The notes beneath the pieces were generated by a model that searched no databases, was not told the DNA's origin, and saw nothing but the letters and a program-made list of their open reading frames with translations. A program made the position numbers and the translations under genes. Below are positions 43,821-56,299 of a DNA stretch of 64,000 nucleotides, piece by piece (within the stretch, counting starts at the first letter, position 1; every line of letters begins with the position of its first letter). The stretch is from Welwitschia mirabilis. Its lineage: Eukaryota > Gnetophyta > Gnetopsida > Welwitschiales. Location: NCBI GenBank assembly GCA_051453625.1, contig JBOZIK010000001.1:199772373-199836372 (forward strand), given 5' to 3'.

Positions 43821-45357
43821 TGTTGGAGCTGTTTCATTGTTTGGTCAGGGGGCTTATTACTTGCATGAACATTATTGATATTAATATTGATTTTAAACTG
43901 TTGGAGCACATTCGTTGTATGTTTGTTCGCTCTTGTTCCTCCAAACCCACCACCTCGTGTTTTGTATCTACTTCGTTATTTGGCAATATGGTGGTGACCT
44001 TTTAGATTATGCTACACATTGCATGACCTTGATAACACCACCTGGATTTTTTTTTTCCTTCTTTTTTCTCCCTTTTTTTAAGACTTATTTAAGAATCGAA
44101 CTCACAATCACCAAAGTATTATGTTGCTATTAGGATGTCTTCGAAAAGACCATCCCTTGCAGTTTGTTTTCACTTTGTTCTATGTTTTGGGTGTTTTGTA
44201 ATAGTGCCATGTAACACCACATTCTGATTATGATTTATGTTTGTTCTATTCATAAAAGAGATAAGCATCTTGTAGAGTTTCTAAATTCATATTATTCTAA
44301 TAAAACTTCTTTTTTGGGTTCGACATCCCTCATAAAGGTATAAGCCTTTCTGAAAGAATCATTGTTTCATATTCTTAATTAGTCCTTGTGAAATGCCTTT
44401 ACATAATAAAACAATCTTTTAACTTAATTACAAAATAAATAGTAATAACTATATCTTACCAAAGCCTTCATTTTCACCTACTGAAAATTATCATGTTGGA
44501 TGTATTTCCACACTTAATTTGTTAAGTTTTTCATACATCATAAGTCCTATGAAAAATGGTTGGATGCTATCTGCTAGATCATTTAAGATAATATATAAAA
44601 CCATGCTTTCATCTGGTTTATATAGGGATTTTTTCCTTGAAAACTATGTTGTTTTATTTGCTTGGACTATGGATTAATCACCATTTAATGTTTTTATGTT
44701 TCTTTGATAGTGGGATATTTTTTAATACCTCTTTTCTTTTTTGGGGTACTAAAACTTATATTTATATTTAATGAAGCTTTTGCTATGCAACAAGAGTCAC
44801 GGATTTAAATTTTTATAGGCCTTACATGTCATACTATGAGGCTTTGTGCATAGTGAAATTATTTATTTTGGTAATTGTAGTGGCTAGATTTTTAAGGCAA
44901 GTATGGTTAATATATCAAATCATATAGTTGGAGAGTTTATCATTATGTCTTTGAAATAACTTTTTCTCTCTTTCACCAAATAATAAGATTTAAAACAATG
45001 AATAGTTATTCCTTAAGACACATGTAGGAATGTGATAGATTCATTCTATTTAATTGGGCAAAACATCTTTACATCCCAGAGCATTAACATCAATTTTGAA
45101 GTTTCATTAGAACCATTTAATTAAGGAACAATCCCACCAAAGTCCAGATTATATTTAGACTTGTTAGCTCACTTAATGTGATCTTAAACTTAATGTGGAA
45201 AAGAAAGATCCAAATAATAAATTAGAATTCTCTCCTAAGCTGTTTTACTTTTCTTAAAAATGATTTATTATATTCTAGCCCTATTCTCTACTTACTTGTT
45301 GAGATAACTATGAATTTTAATACAAAGAATTACTCTTAAGTACATACTTATGACTTG
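43821..45357. other. Intergenic DNA 5' of the CASP gene
   Basis: No gene seen. Short frames at 43820-44133 have no recognisable text. At 44050-44135 the minus strand holds a B-box-like 'gagttcgattctt' followed by an A/G-rich tail, possibly a second small SINE remnant. Confidence 0.4.
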
Positions 45358-45605
45358 TCTTTTTTTATTTTTTAGTTTATTTTTTATTTTTTATTTTTTT
45401 TTAAGAAGGGGTTGCTCCCTTACCAATGCAGTCTTTTGAACCTTAGACCCCTAGGTTTAGGGTGCTTTGTTGCAAAAAATGCTTAGAGGCATTTGGGCCT
45501 ATGCAAACCTTATCTGTGCTCCCTCACCAATGCAGTATTTTGAACATTAGACCCCTTAGTTTAGGGTGTCTTAACTTTACCATTAAGGTAATTAGTCAAT
45601 ACATG
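45358..45605 (-). mobile_element. SINE, tRNA-derived, minus strand
   Basis: On the minus strand an A-box-like 'taccttaatggtaaagtt' (about 45590-45573) is followed by a B-box-like 'gtctaatgttcaaaatac', a unique body 'tgcattggtgagggagcac', and an A-rich tail (plus-strand T-rich run at 45358-45405). The B-box plus body is present twice (plus-strand 45411-45466 and 45516-45572). Length and order fit a plant SINE with an internal duplication. Confidence 0.55.
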
Positions 45606-46589
45606 AATTATGTTCTTATTATATAGTAACATTAATATCTTTATTACGTAAAAATAAAAATATCAACTATATGTTCTTAATCAAGGTCTAAAATCGTAAT
45701 CATTTTAATAAATTAAATTTTTTGAAAAAATGAAGTAGGAAATCCTAGCACTACATAAAATCATTGGTTGCATCCTGTGGGGATATCTCCTTGCCTACTA
45801 CCATGAGGATTATATGAGATTTAATTAGGGCTACCTGCACACCCCTTAGGTCTTGTGGGGATTGAAATATTAATCACAAAGAAACCGATGATTGGATTTA
45901 ACAAGTAAGCTAGGCTCTTTTGCTTAATAAATGTAATTCATTATAAAATTGATAAAAGATTTTCACTCATAACATTTAATGAAGTGAAGGAGCCCCTCTT
46001 TAGTGAAGTATACTATAAATTTTTGTTTGTATTTACTATTATTTTTCTTATAGAATTTTTAAGATTTTGTATAATTCCTTGGAAATTTTTAACTACATCA
46101 TCACATACAAAATTCCTATCATAATTGAAAGTCTCAATAGATAATAAGGGAAGTTATTTACTAAATCCGACCATTAAATTTGTAGGAGAATCATTATGAT
46201 TTTTACCATCCTATAATCTTGTGAATTTAGTAAAGATCTTTGGTGAGGTTAATAGTGAATATTTTCCTTGTCTCATAAGGAAACGTTTAGGACACAGTAA
46301 CAATTTGGATTTTTTTTTTTGATTGGTTTATTAAATTTAACTTGGGGATGTTGTATTTGAAACTTTTAATGATAATGCCCCATTGTAAGAAGTAAATCCA
46401 TCACAATCATCCAAATGAATAATTTTGATTATTCCAAAGTCCTTATAGTATATCAATTAGATCATCTGAATGTTTGATCTCTTAGCCTTTTAAATGAAGG
46501 GCAAGTATTCCCTCAGCTAGACTATCATCCTGTTAGGGTGCATATTGTGTACCTCTTATCTTCAACTAATGGTATTCAATGATAACCTC
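45606..46589. other. Intergenic DNA, nothing recognised
   Basis: No frame, no tRNA and no match to the window's repeat families. A T-run of about 10 lies near 46310. Confidence 0.4.
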
Positions 46590-47774
46590 TAGTGTTAATA
46601 TCTAATATACACAAAACAAACTAGCATAGGAAGTCATCCCAAATGTTGTACTCTAGAGAGGATTTCGAAAGTACATCTAGAAAATCACTTCAATCAAAAA
46701 GGAATTGAAATGATTTTCTATTCTAATTCCAAAATAATAAATGAAGGGAAATGTAAAGATGAGATGAAATGCAATGAATGAATGTGAAGATGAGATGCAA
46801 GCCTAAATGCAATTACTAATCAAATTTACTAACTTATTGTCACTCCAGTTGTCCCTCATATACTTTATCAAAATCAAATCAAATTTTATGTAATTAACCT
46901 GATTTTGACATAGCATGTAAAGAACATAATAGACAAATTATAAGAAACAAATTGATCCTAATTAACCATAATGCTCTTACATCCACTTAGAAGCAGCCAC
47001 TCCTCAATGGAGGAAACATAATCCAACATTAAGATAAGCTTCTCTCCTAAGCTAGATGGATTCATTTCTCAATTGAACTTCAATTTGTCATAAGAATAAT
47101 CAATGCATGAAAGATAAGAAAATTGAAGGCTTAAGGAGGTTTATATAAGTTTGAATGGTATACTATTTTATCTAAAGAATAAACTGGAATAGTTACATTA
47201 TAATTTTAGCTAAAAACAAATCTTGATTCTTTGTCACTTATTGACTTTGTTCTCTAGCGATAGGTGGGGTTATAATTTGGAAGTTACAATGTTTTTTATG
47301 TAGCCTAGGTAGGATGAATAAGATTTCCTATCTCATAGCATTAGGTGAAATCTTTGTCTTCTTATATTAGGTGGAGTTGGTCATGTAGCCTTGGTAGGAT
47401 GAATAAGATTCCTCGTCTTGTAGCATTAGGTGAAATCATTATCTTCTTCTATTAGGTAGAGTTTGTCATGATGCATCCAACACTTGGCATTTAAATCATG
47501 ATTCCTCTATTAACCAATGCTATTGTCATGTGTATTCAATGTTATCACCATGCCACTACCACGTGTCACTACCATGTTTCTCCTATGCCATTGTCACATG
47601 TCATGTTCTTTTCTCAAATGCTCCATAATTACTTAGTTTTAACCCAAATTATTGTTAATTCTTTATCTTCGATCCTTAATATTAATAGTGGCTAATTTGA
47701 GCATTAAACCTATAAAAAATTCCTGAAAACACACATCAAACATACTTTTAAATATGGTTGATTTGGTTACAACA
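46590..47774 (-). repeat. LTR-like repeat, copy G3
   Basis: Distant copy of G1 and G2 with the same order of blocks: 'acacaaaacaaactag', 'cccaaatgttgta', 'ctcctaagctagatgg', 'aaggaggttta', and 'cacacatcaaacatac' near the right end. On the minus strand it starts TGTTGTAACC at 47774, immediately after a polypurine run (47789-47775). This is the arrangement of a 3' LTR of a minus-strand retroelement. Confidence 0.5.
47298..47467 (+). repeat. Two-unit tandem repeat, 85 bp
   Basis: Units at 47298-47382 and 47383-47467, both 'atgtagcct-ggtaggatga' ... 'cattaggtgaaatc' ... 'attaggt-gagtt-gtc', differing at about 10 positions. A local duplication inside the G3 repeat, absent from G1 and G2. Confidence 0.7.
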
Positions 47775-47789
47775 TAGCTCCCCACTAAG
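47775..47789 (-). other. Polypurine tract of the minus-strand element (G3)
   Basis: The minus strand reads CTTAGTGGGGAGCTA, directly followed by the LTR start TGTTG. This is the best evidence that the G repeats are LTRs. Confidence 0.45.
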
Positions 47790-48838
47790 TGTTTGTGATT
47801 TCTTGACAAAGAAAGTAGAGAAACATAGAAGTAAACCAAATTGAAAAAGGGATGAAAAATAACACTTAAGTGTAAAGAATACTTACATTGCCAAACATTG
47901 AGTGCATCTCATTATAGCATATTAAAAAGGTATTTAAATTAAAATTTTTAAAAATATATGAATTAAATTTAGTAGTATGGTTTCCATTTCATGAAAAACA
48001 TATTTTCAATGTATTGATTCATTTCAATTAAATCCAGTCTTTTGATGATTCCAACCGCCATGACATAGATAAATTCATCCTAACTTTAAAGTAAGATTAT
48101 AGGTAATGATTAAAAGAGATAAATTTAAAGTTTCAAGGGATGTAAAATAAAAAGTGAAAGCCAATTAGAAAAACACAAACATAAAATAAAAAAAGGAAAA
48201 GACAATAAACTAAATCAAGTTCAATCATCATGAAAATAAACATTGAACTACTTAGGTCCTTGATCTTAATCTTTTAAAACTTTATGCTTTATTTGTAAGA
48301 AAAAAATGAAATGCAAATATTTTTCCAAATATTAAATTTATTACTTTAATGCTTTGGGCATATGCTAAAAACAAAAAGTATGATTAACACCTTTGAAATT
48401 ATCTAACTTAAGGAAGAGAAATAAACATATTGCATTAGAACATATTCTATTTGAAGTTGATTACTTACCCATAGTTTTACATTTTCCATTAAAGATACAT
48501 GATTCCCAATCAGTAAGACATCATGATTCTATTTGAATATAATGGATGAACATGAAAATGTATTAATTGAATTTGACATATTATAGCTATAATATCAAGA
48601 AACTTAAAAGATGGTTGTAAACTAATAATACTTAATAATGTGATAATCATAACATACTTTAAGGTTTACCTCATTTTACCTTATATTCTTTCCATTATAG
48701 AGTGATCATTTCTAAACCACTAATCTTACTTTTATCGTAAGTTGTAGGACCTATTAGATAGGACATAGGATGTTAAGATACTTTTCCTTTGGTGTGGTAA
48801 AATTACAAGTGATTATCAAAAGTACTTTCTTAGTATAA
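47790..48838. other. Internal or flanking DNA of the G3 element, no frame
   Basis: AT-rich with stops in all frames. If G3 is a 3' LTR, this would be the end of its internal region. Confidence 0.35.
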
Positions 48839-49370
48839 NNNNNNNNNNNNNNNNNNNNNNNNNNNNNNNNNNNNNNNNNNNNNNNNNNNNNNNNNNNNNN
48901 NNNNNNNNNNNNNNNNNNNNNNNNNNNNNNNNNNNNNNNNNNNNNNNNNNNNNNNNNNNNNNNNNNNNNNNNNNNNNNNNNNNNNNNNNNNNNNNNNNNN
49001 NNNNNNNNNNNNNNNNNNNNNNNNNNNNNNNNNNNNNNNNNNNNNNNNNNNNNNNNNNNNNNNNNNNNNNNNNNNNNNNNNNNNNNNNNNNNNNNNNNNN
49101 NNNNNNNNNNNNNNNNNNNNNNNNNNNNNNNNNNNNNNNNNNNNNNNNNNNNNNNNNNNNNNNNNNNNNNNNNNNNNNNNNNNNNNNNNNNNNNNNNNNN
49201 NNNNNNNNNNNNNNNNNNNNNNNNNNNNNNNNNNNNNNNNNNNNNNNNNNNNNNNNNNNNNNNNNNNNNNNNNNNNNNNNNNNNNNNNNNNNNNNNNNNN
49301 NNNNNNNNNNNNNNNNNNNNNNNNNNNNNNNNNNNNNNNNNNNNNNNNNNNNNNNNNNNNNNNNNNNNNN
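48839..49370. other. Assembly gap (532 N)
   Basis: Unresolved bases. The right flank starts with a pyrimidine-rich run (ttttctttctctcttctc), so low-complexity DNA may have caused it. Confidence 0.95.
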
Positions 49371-49479
49371 TTTTCTTTCTCTCTTCTCTTTTTCCCTTTA
49401 TTCTTTTGCCCCTCAAATATGAAAAGAAACTTATGCATTATCAAAGTACTAATAACGTAAAACCTTAATATAAATGCAA

Positions 49480-50760
49480 TTGATAAATATATTATTGTAG
49501 TGTGTATTTATGCAATTCATTTATGTCCTTAATTAAATATTATCAATCATCAATATTTGTACAAAACAAATATTAGTATAGATGGGAGTTAACCCAAATG
49601 TCATAATCTGTCGAAGGCACTAGGAGAGAAGAAAGAGAATTGATTTCAAATGAAATATTTTTGTATTTTCATTTAAGTAGATAGAATGCAAGAATCCAAT
49701 ACAAATTAAACACACTAATTTAATGAAAACTATTCTAAATGAAATATCTATCCGACTGCCAAATCTTCCTATCACAAAAATTGGTCTTGTATAACCTAGA
49801 TCAATTAAGGACACTGTCACTAATCTTAATCAACCTAAACTATCTAATGCATCAAACAGAATATGAAAAACATGTAATGATTAAGCTACAAAATGTAAAA
49901 TATAATGCAATGTAAGAACTACTAACTAATAATTTTAATCTTAACAAAGGTTGTTCTCATGATCTATATTAACTATAAGACTGTCATTGAATCATAACCA
50001 ACATAAACAATAAGGGAGATGCCCAAGAAGATATAAAAGAAAAATAGAGTTTCATTAGCTTTAAACTAATATCTTATTATAAAGAAACAACACCTTAATG
50101 AAGGCTACATAGGCAGACACCATAGAAGATGTCTCTCTCCAATATTAGATGGATCTCCTATCCTTCACTCTCCTATCACAAGACTTGATGGTATCAAAGA
50201 TAGATTAATGGATCTAGGGTAAGGAGGTTTTTATTATGACAATACTCTAACAACAGAATATCTAATAGACATAATAGAAATCCTAATGATGTGTAAGAGG
50301 TGCATGACACTTTGTAAAATTTATATAAAGTTTGGTGCATTGACTAAAATTAGGTATTATCCTTCTTGTTATCTAGAAGATTGTGAAGATGATGCCATGT
50401 TAGAAGAGATTCTCATCAATTTTTAGTTTAGTTTAGTCAACATCCTTGTTATCATTCTTATTTTTGTCATCTGGTAATGTTTTTTAAACGATAATGTGGA
50501 CAATGACCTCTTAGGTTATTTTCTTATGTCAAATTAGCCTCTTTGATCATCGAAGTCCTGTTCAAAATGTGAAATATTGGATTTTGCCTAAAATTCTGTC
50601 AAATGTTATAAGGATTATATATTTCTATGATTATTATATTAACTCTTCATTATTATCAAAACTCCCCTTAAACCTATCTAATGTCTTGTAAGACTACTTA
50701 AAATACCTTCTCAAATACATACAATTTGGCATTGCAATAGATACCAAGCATGCAATATGA
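49480..50760 (-). repeat. Dispersed LTR-like repeat, copy G2
   Basis: Closest partner of G1: 'gttaacccaaatgtcataat', 'cgaaggcactag', 'acctagatcaattaagga', 'gatggatct', 'aaggaggtttttattatg', 'gatgatgccatg', 'caaatacatacaattt'. It lies about 200 bp past the 3' end of the minus-strand ORF at 50970-52520, consistent with being the 3' LTR of the same minus-strand element. Confidence 0.5.
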
Positions 50761-50969
50761 ATAACTTAATTAAGCATATTTTCCTCTTCTAGAATAAGAG
50801 TTCATAGGCATTTAAATTTCTTTCAATTTACAAAAATCCAATTAATCATCCATAAATTGCAAAATCCTAAAATGCTTAAAGATACTATATGATAAAGACC
50901 TAAAGTAATATCAAGTTAACAAATCAATTACTACAAGTCAAATGTAGTTTCTTTACTTTGCATTTATCC

Positions 50970-52520
50970 CTATGCTAAGAAGATGAATATTTCAACATAG
51001 TTATTACATTTTACTTTTGTAAAAGAATAAGAACCAAAACATATAAAAATCAATTGATAGAATGTAAAAGGAACATGATCATTTTTAAATAAAATTAATT
51101 GGTGGAAAAGAAAATATAATAATAACACATTAATATCATAAATTTCATAATCTAAATAAGAGATGAAGAATGGATGTATCTCATTGAAAAATAATCCCTT
51201 ATCAAACTCATGATACCAATAGTTAGAAGCATAACCTTCATTCAAAAATTGATATTTCAATTTAAAAACACCAATGGTACTAATCAAAGAATAGATCCAA
51301 GAAATATTAGAAAGCTTCATAGGATGATTAATTAGGGCATGTTTAGTAAGCTAAGAAGCTCCCTAAGATTTAACCTAATGCATGGATTTGCATCAAAAAG
51401 ATAAGGCTTGTTCCACTTTAATATTCTAAGAAATTTCAAATCATATTTTTCAAAAGTAGGAGGCAATGTGAAATTGGAATTAGAAGACGGAATGATATTT
51501 TGATTTTTACTTAAAAGCATAAGTGGAAGAGATAGAGAAATGTTTTTTATAGGATTAAACTCTTTAAGTTTAGTTACTTTATGAAATATGAGAAGTCTAT
51601 CCTCAATAACTTCTTTCTTATCCTTCTTATCCTTATTATTTTCATCATCAAGTTGTCACATATCATCATTCTTCAAGTTCTTAGATTCATCAAAAATTAC
51701 ACAAAGAAATATGTGATTACTATGTTCATTAGAGGTTGGAAAATTTTTCAATTTCTCCAGAATTGATTCTTCCCTTTCACATGGATTTTCTAAGATTAAG
51801 TGGATATAGAGAATATAATCTAATATCTTTATACCATCATCTGATGGATTTATGTTCTTATCGTTATTACTTAATTAGTTATTTAAAATTTTATTATCCT
51901 AACTTTGGCTTTCTTCTTTTGACATGGCTATCTAAAAGTTCATTATCAAAATAGAGGTTATTATTATGTGTTGCTGTTTTGATGTTTTCATCCTCATTAT
52001 CAAAATGAGAGGTAGTAGGGATAGTTATGGAGGCTTAATAATGTTATGTTACAAGAGAAATTTGAGATATTTTATTTGATAACATTGTTTGTTAAAGCAT
52101 GCCTATAAGATCTTCAATGTTTTTTATTAGTAGTTTCGTGCATATTCTTAAGTTATTCTATTAAATCTGAAGTGAATCATCTTGGTTGATTATATGATTG
52201 GAGAACTTTGATGGATACAAGAAATCTATTTCTTCTTCATTTTCCTCTATAAAAGGAGATTAATATATGTCAAACCATTTGTATAATGTCTTTCTAAATG
52301 AGGTAGAAGTTATAAAATGTTGAAAATCCTCATTAGTATTACTATATGAAGCCTAAAAAGAAGAAGAAGAAAAATAGGGAGGTTTAAAAAAGGAAGGGAT
52401 CCTACTCCTAGTTTTAAAAACTTTATGTAATGTTGTTTTACCACTATTCAGAGAATCAAAGTTCCTCTTTCTTTCAGTAAATCTTTCTTATAGAGTTTTT
52501 TTACCATTATTTTTAGACAT
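50970..52520 (-). pseudogene. Decayed minus-strand ORF of unknown family
   Basis: From an ATG at 52520 the minus strand reads as one protein of about 515 codons with a limited number of stops, most of which could come from Gln or Trp codons, and a few frame changes near 51550-51850. The start reads 'MSKNNGKKTL', then 'RSRIPSFFKPPYFSSSSF' and 'EEIDFLYPSKFSNHIINQDD'. The C-terminal half is open: 51520-51332 ('FEKYDLKFLRILKWNKPYLF', 'NPCIRLNLRELLSLL') and 51320-50970 ('LSNISWIYSLISTIGVFKLK', 'NYWYHEFDKGLFFNEIHPFF', 'HVPFTFYQLIFICFGSYSF'). It is rich in Phe, Tyr and Trp. I recognise no domain. A G-type LTR lies downstream of it and the second Ty3 element begins 180 bp upstream. Probably the only protein of a minus-strand retroelement, or a viral-like gag. 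Confidence 0.5.
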
Positions 52521-52700
52521 AGATAAGAAGGATGAAACAAGAGAATTAATTTGAATAGCAAGTAATATAATTACTAAGATAGCACAAAGTATAAGCTATA
52601 GATTAATATCACTAATCACACATTTAGTAATGCAAAAATCATGAGATAAATATATGTTTTAGATGAAAATTTTCAAGATTAAACTAAGTGCAAAGAGTAG

Positions 52701-53686
52701 TGATGAGAATAAATTTTATGTAAATCTTACTTATTAATGAAGTGTTTTTCACTATTTAAATTATGTATTTTATCTGCAAATAGATGTTTTTATCTATTTT
52801 TATGCTTACTAATCAATAGGTTAGCTAGTTAGTATGTTAGTAGATTAGTATGCATATACTTCATTATTTCATTTCAGGTACAAGATGCCAAGTGTCATGA
52901 AGATGAGAGAAGGTTAAGGTAGCGAATCAACATGACAATCTTAATCATATACCTATTCCTTAGGAGGAAAAAATGGAAACAAAGAAACTAACAAGGGTAT
53001 AAGGATGTGATCACCATCAAACTTGAAGATCTTTTTAGCAAAAAGTTCTAGGAATAGACAAGGCAAGAAGGTCAAGTTAGGGAACACCATCTAGCTTGCA
53101 AAGGTGTTAATGACATTTTTCAACATTTCATAGTATTACCTACAAAGGAGAACATAGTTTTTAGTTCATCTTTATGTAAAACTTGGTATTTCAATATAAA
53201 GTTAAAAAGCATTTTAGTATCATTGTGCGCATACTTTATTACTTGATAAAGTAATATTACTTCTATTTTGCTCTTGTTTATGTAGCTAAACATAGACTAG
53301 GCTAATTTCAATACTTAGAAATAAGTATGACTCAGTAGTTTGTTAACTTATATAATTTTTTATTTCTTTCATTATTTCCCCTTGGTGTAATATGTGTACA
53401 TAGTAATTAAGCTTCAATAAATAACCTGACTAATTCAAGTAACTTCATCACAAGACTATTGCGATGATGAATTTTAAACTAAATGGTTGCGATGATGAAT
53501 TTTAAACTAAATGGTTAAGTCTCAACTAGTTCTTTAGTAAGCCTTTGATATATTTTTATTTAATGATGTATGTTTATTTCATATTAGCAGTAGCATAGTT
53601 TGTACTTTTTTTAGCATTATTTTATAGTTTTTGATATTATTTTATGATACTTTCTGCACTTATGTTATCATATAAGTCATTCATCA
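52701..53686 (+). repeat. Ty3 element 2, 5' LTR
   Basis: Aligns end to end with 19448-20403: starts TGATGAGAAT, ends TTCATCA, followed by 'ttttggtgctaaaagaaggg' at the primer-site position. It contains AATAAA near 53417, the hairpin near 53445 with one broken pair, and a private 28-bp tandem duplication at 53461-53516 ('gcgatgatgaattttaaact' ...). Confidence 0.8.
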
Positions 53687-53689
53687 TTT

Positions 53690-55640
53690 TGGTGCTAAAA
53701 GAAGGGCACTCTAAAATCAACTAGTAGAGATGATGAAAAGTGTCATGCAATAAGATAGTTAAGGAAAATGATGATATGAAAGAAGCATGTACGTTAAAGA
53801 TCCACATAAATATGGTCTATATGAATGGATCAAAAGCATTTTTAAAATAGTGGTAGAAGAATACAATTTTATAAAAGATGATGTAATCTTAGGAAAGATG
53901 GTAAAAGACAAAATATTTCTTGAATTGATGATTGAATTTGAGTAATGATTGCATAGCATTCTTACATCATCCTACTTACTAGGCAAATCTTCTCAACTAG
54001 TTCAAGTCATAAAACCTAAAAAGAGAGTTGTAATAGGATGTTATTAGGAAGATGATGGAGATTTAAGACCATTAAATCATGATACCCATGGATTAGATGA
54101 TTTATTTTATATTAATCCTATAGTCCTATAGTAACCAAATAAAGTAAGAAACATAAATACTACTAATATATCAACTTTTTAAGGTAAAAATTTAGAAGAA
54201 CCCCTATTACACTTAAGCTTATTTAATGCTTTTTGTAAAGCTAATTATCTTGACTTAGAATCTAATTTTTAAGATTTTTCCTTTTTCCCTAAAAGGAGAT
54301 GCTTAATTATGGTATCATAGAAATCCTAATCGCACTTTTAGTTCATAGGAAACACTTAAAAATACTTTTCTAGCTAAATTTTAATCCATAAGAATGATGG
54401 AAGATTTAAAAAAATAAATCTTAAAAATTAAATAAAGAGAGAATGAAAGATTTAATAAATTTATGGTTAGGATAACATATTATTAGCCAAATGTCCTCAT
54501 TATAGAATCACATCTAGGAGATATTTCAAAGCCCTACTTAAAGGACTACAGAGTCAGACATTAAAGAAATTAAACTTGCTATGTGAAAGAAGCATCAAAA
54601 ACAATAATTTATAAGAAGTGGAAGAAGCTATTACTCAGTTTTATAACATGAGTCAAGGATGGTGTCAAGAAAATCAAAAAAAAAAAAAAAAAAAAAGAAT
54701 AAAAGAAGAAGGTAAATGAATTATGTATTAAATAATATGGTAGCGTTTATANNNNNNNNNNNNNNNNNNNNNNNNNNNNNNNNNNNNNNNNNNNNNNNNN
54801 NNNNNNNNNNNNNNNNNNNNNNNNNNNNNNNNNNNNNNNNNNNNNNNNNNNAATTTGACTTTCTGAGATATTTTCTTTTTTTTTAAAAGGAGATGCTCAA
54901 TTATGGTATTATGGAACCTTAACCATGCTTTTAATTAATTGGGAACCCTTAAAAATGCTTTGTTAGCTAAATTTCAACCCATGAGAATGGTTGAAGATTT
55001 AAGAGAATAAATCCTAAACATAAACAAAGAGACAAGGAAAGATTTGATGAATTCATGAATAGGTATAATATATTATTAGCCAAATGTTCTAATCATGGAA
55101 TCATATCTAGGAAGTAAGTTAGACATTAAAGGAATTAAACTTATTATGTAGAGAAAGCCTTACTTAAAGAACTATAGAGTTAGAAATTGAACGAAATAAC
55201 TTGTTATGTAGAGAAAGCATTAAAACCAAGAATGTTTAAGAAGTATAAGCCTTACTTAGAGAACTTTAGAGTTAGACATTAAATGAATNNNNNNNNNNNN
55301 NNNNNNNNNNNNNNNNNNNNNNNNNNNTCTAAGAAGTAGAAGAAGCCATTACTTAGTTTTATAACATGAGTTAAGGATGGAATTAAGAGAATGAAAAGAA
55401 GAATAAAATAAATGAAGTATTTACTTAAAAACTAGATGGTAGTGTGCATATCTCAAAACATATCAATCTTATGAAAGAAGTAGCTAACAAAGTGACTAAT
55501 AGCATGGTAGAAAGATTTGATCAGTTAGCTGTACAACACTTTAAGGAGAAAGAAGGACCTACATATAAACACTATGGGGAAGACATTTATGACAAAATGG
55601 AATGTCCTTAGATGCAAGAATTTGTTTAGTGATTAGATAT
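53690..55640 (+). pseudogene. gag: Ty3 element 2 gag remnant, with repeated segments around gaps
   Basis: The same gag text as element 1: 'NAFCKANYLDLESNF'-like near 54225 and 'GDA-LWYHRNP'-like near 54300. After a 100-N gap at 54752 the text jumps back by about 600 bp ('FDFLRYF', 'KGDAQLWYYGTLTML', about 54852-54935), then partly repeats again on both sides of the 39-N gap at 55289. An A-run of about 19 at 54678 sits before the first gap. The region after 55340 matches element 1 from about 21340 ('EVEEAIT-FYNMS'). The repeats are more likely several copies stitched together than a real structure. Confidence 0.6.
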
Positions 55641-56299
55641 AAATAAATTGGATTTAAATTCTAGTAATCAAACTCAAACTATAAAGAAATCATATCCTTA
55701 CCAAAGTAGGAAATGGGAAGGAAAAATGGAGAGAACTTTACAAAGATATGTAAACTCAAAAAGGCAAGAGCAATATAATTACTACAAAAATTGGAAAAAC
55801 AAATATCTAAAAAACTAAATAGAAAAATAAAAAAAAAGAAGAATTAATAATCCTTTCTTAACCTCAATCAAATCATAGAGAAGCAATAAGTAAGGCTATA
55901 ACTACTAGATATGGGAAATAGAAAGTGACATATGAATTGCAAAAAAAGAATGGGAATTTAAGAAACTCCCCAGATAAAGAAGAGGAAGAGGCTAAAAGAA
56001 AAATAATGAATGATACCTTGGTAGATTCTTTACCTTTTATAACGAGAAGATAATAAATAGAACATCCAAAAGTTGAAAAAAAGGGAATATTTAATAAGGA
56101 TATTAGAAGACATAAAAATATCAATACCTCTTTTAAAATTATGAAAAGACATACGTACGTATTAGAAACAGATGAAGATCATGTGCTCAAAACAAAAAAA
56201 TAAAATAAAAAAGAGAATAAGAAAGAAAAAAAAATTAAGATGATAAAGAAGAATCAAGTTTCTTGGGCTTCACACACAATTTCTTCAAAATAGATAATA

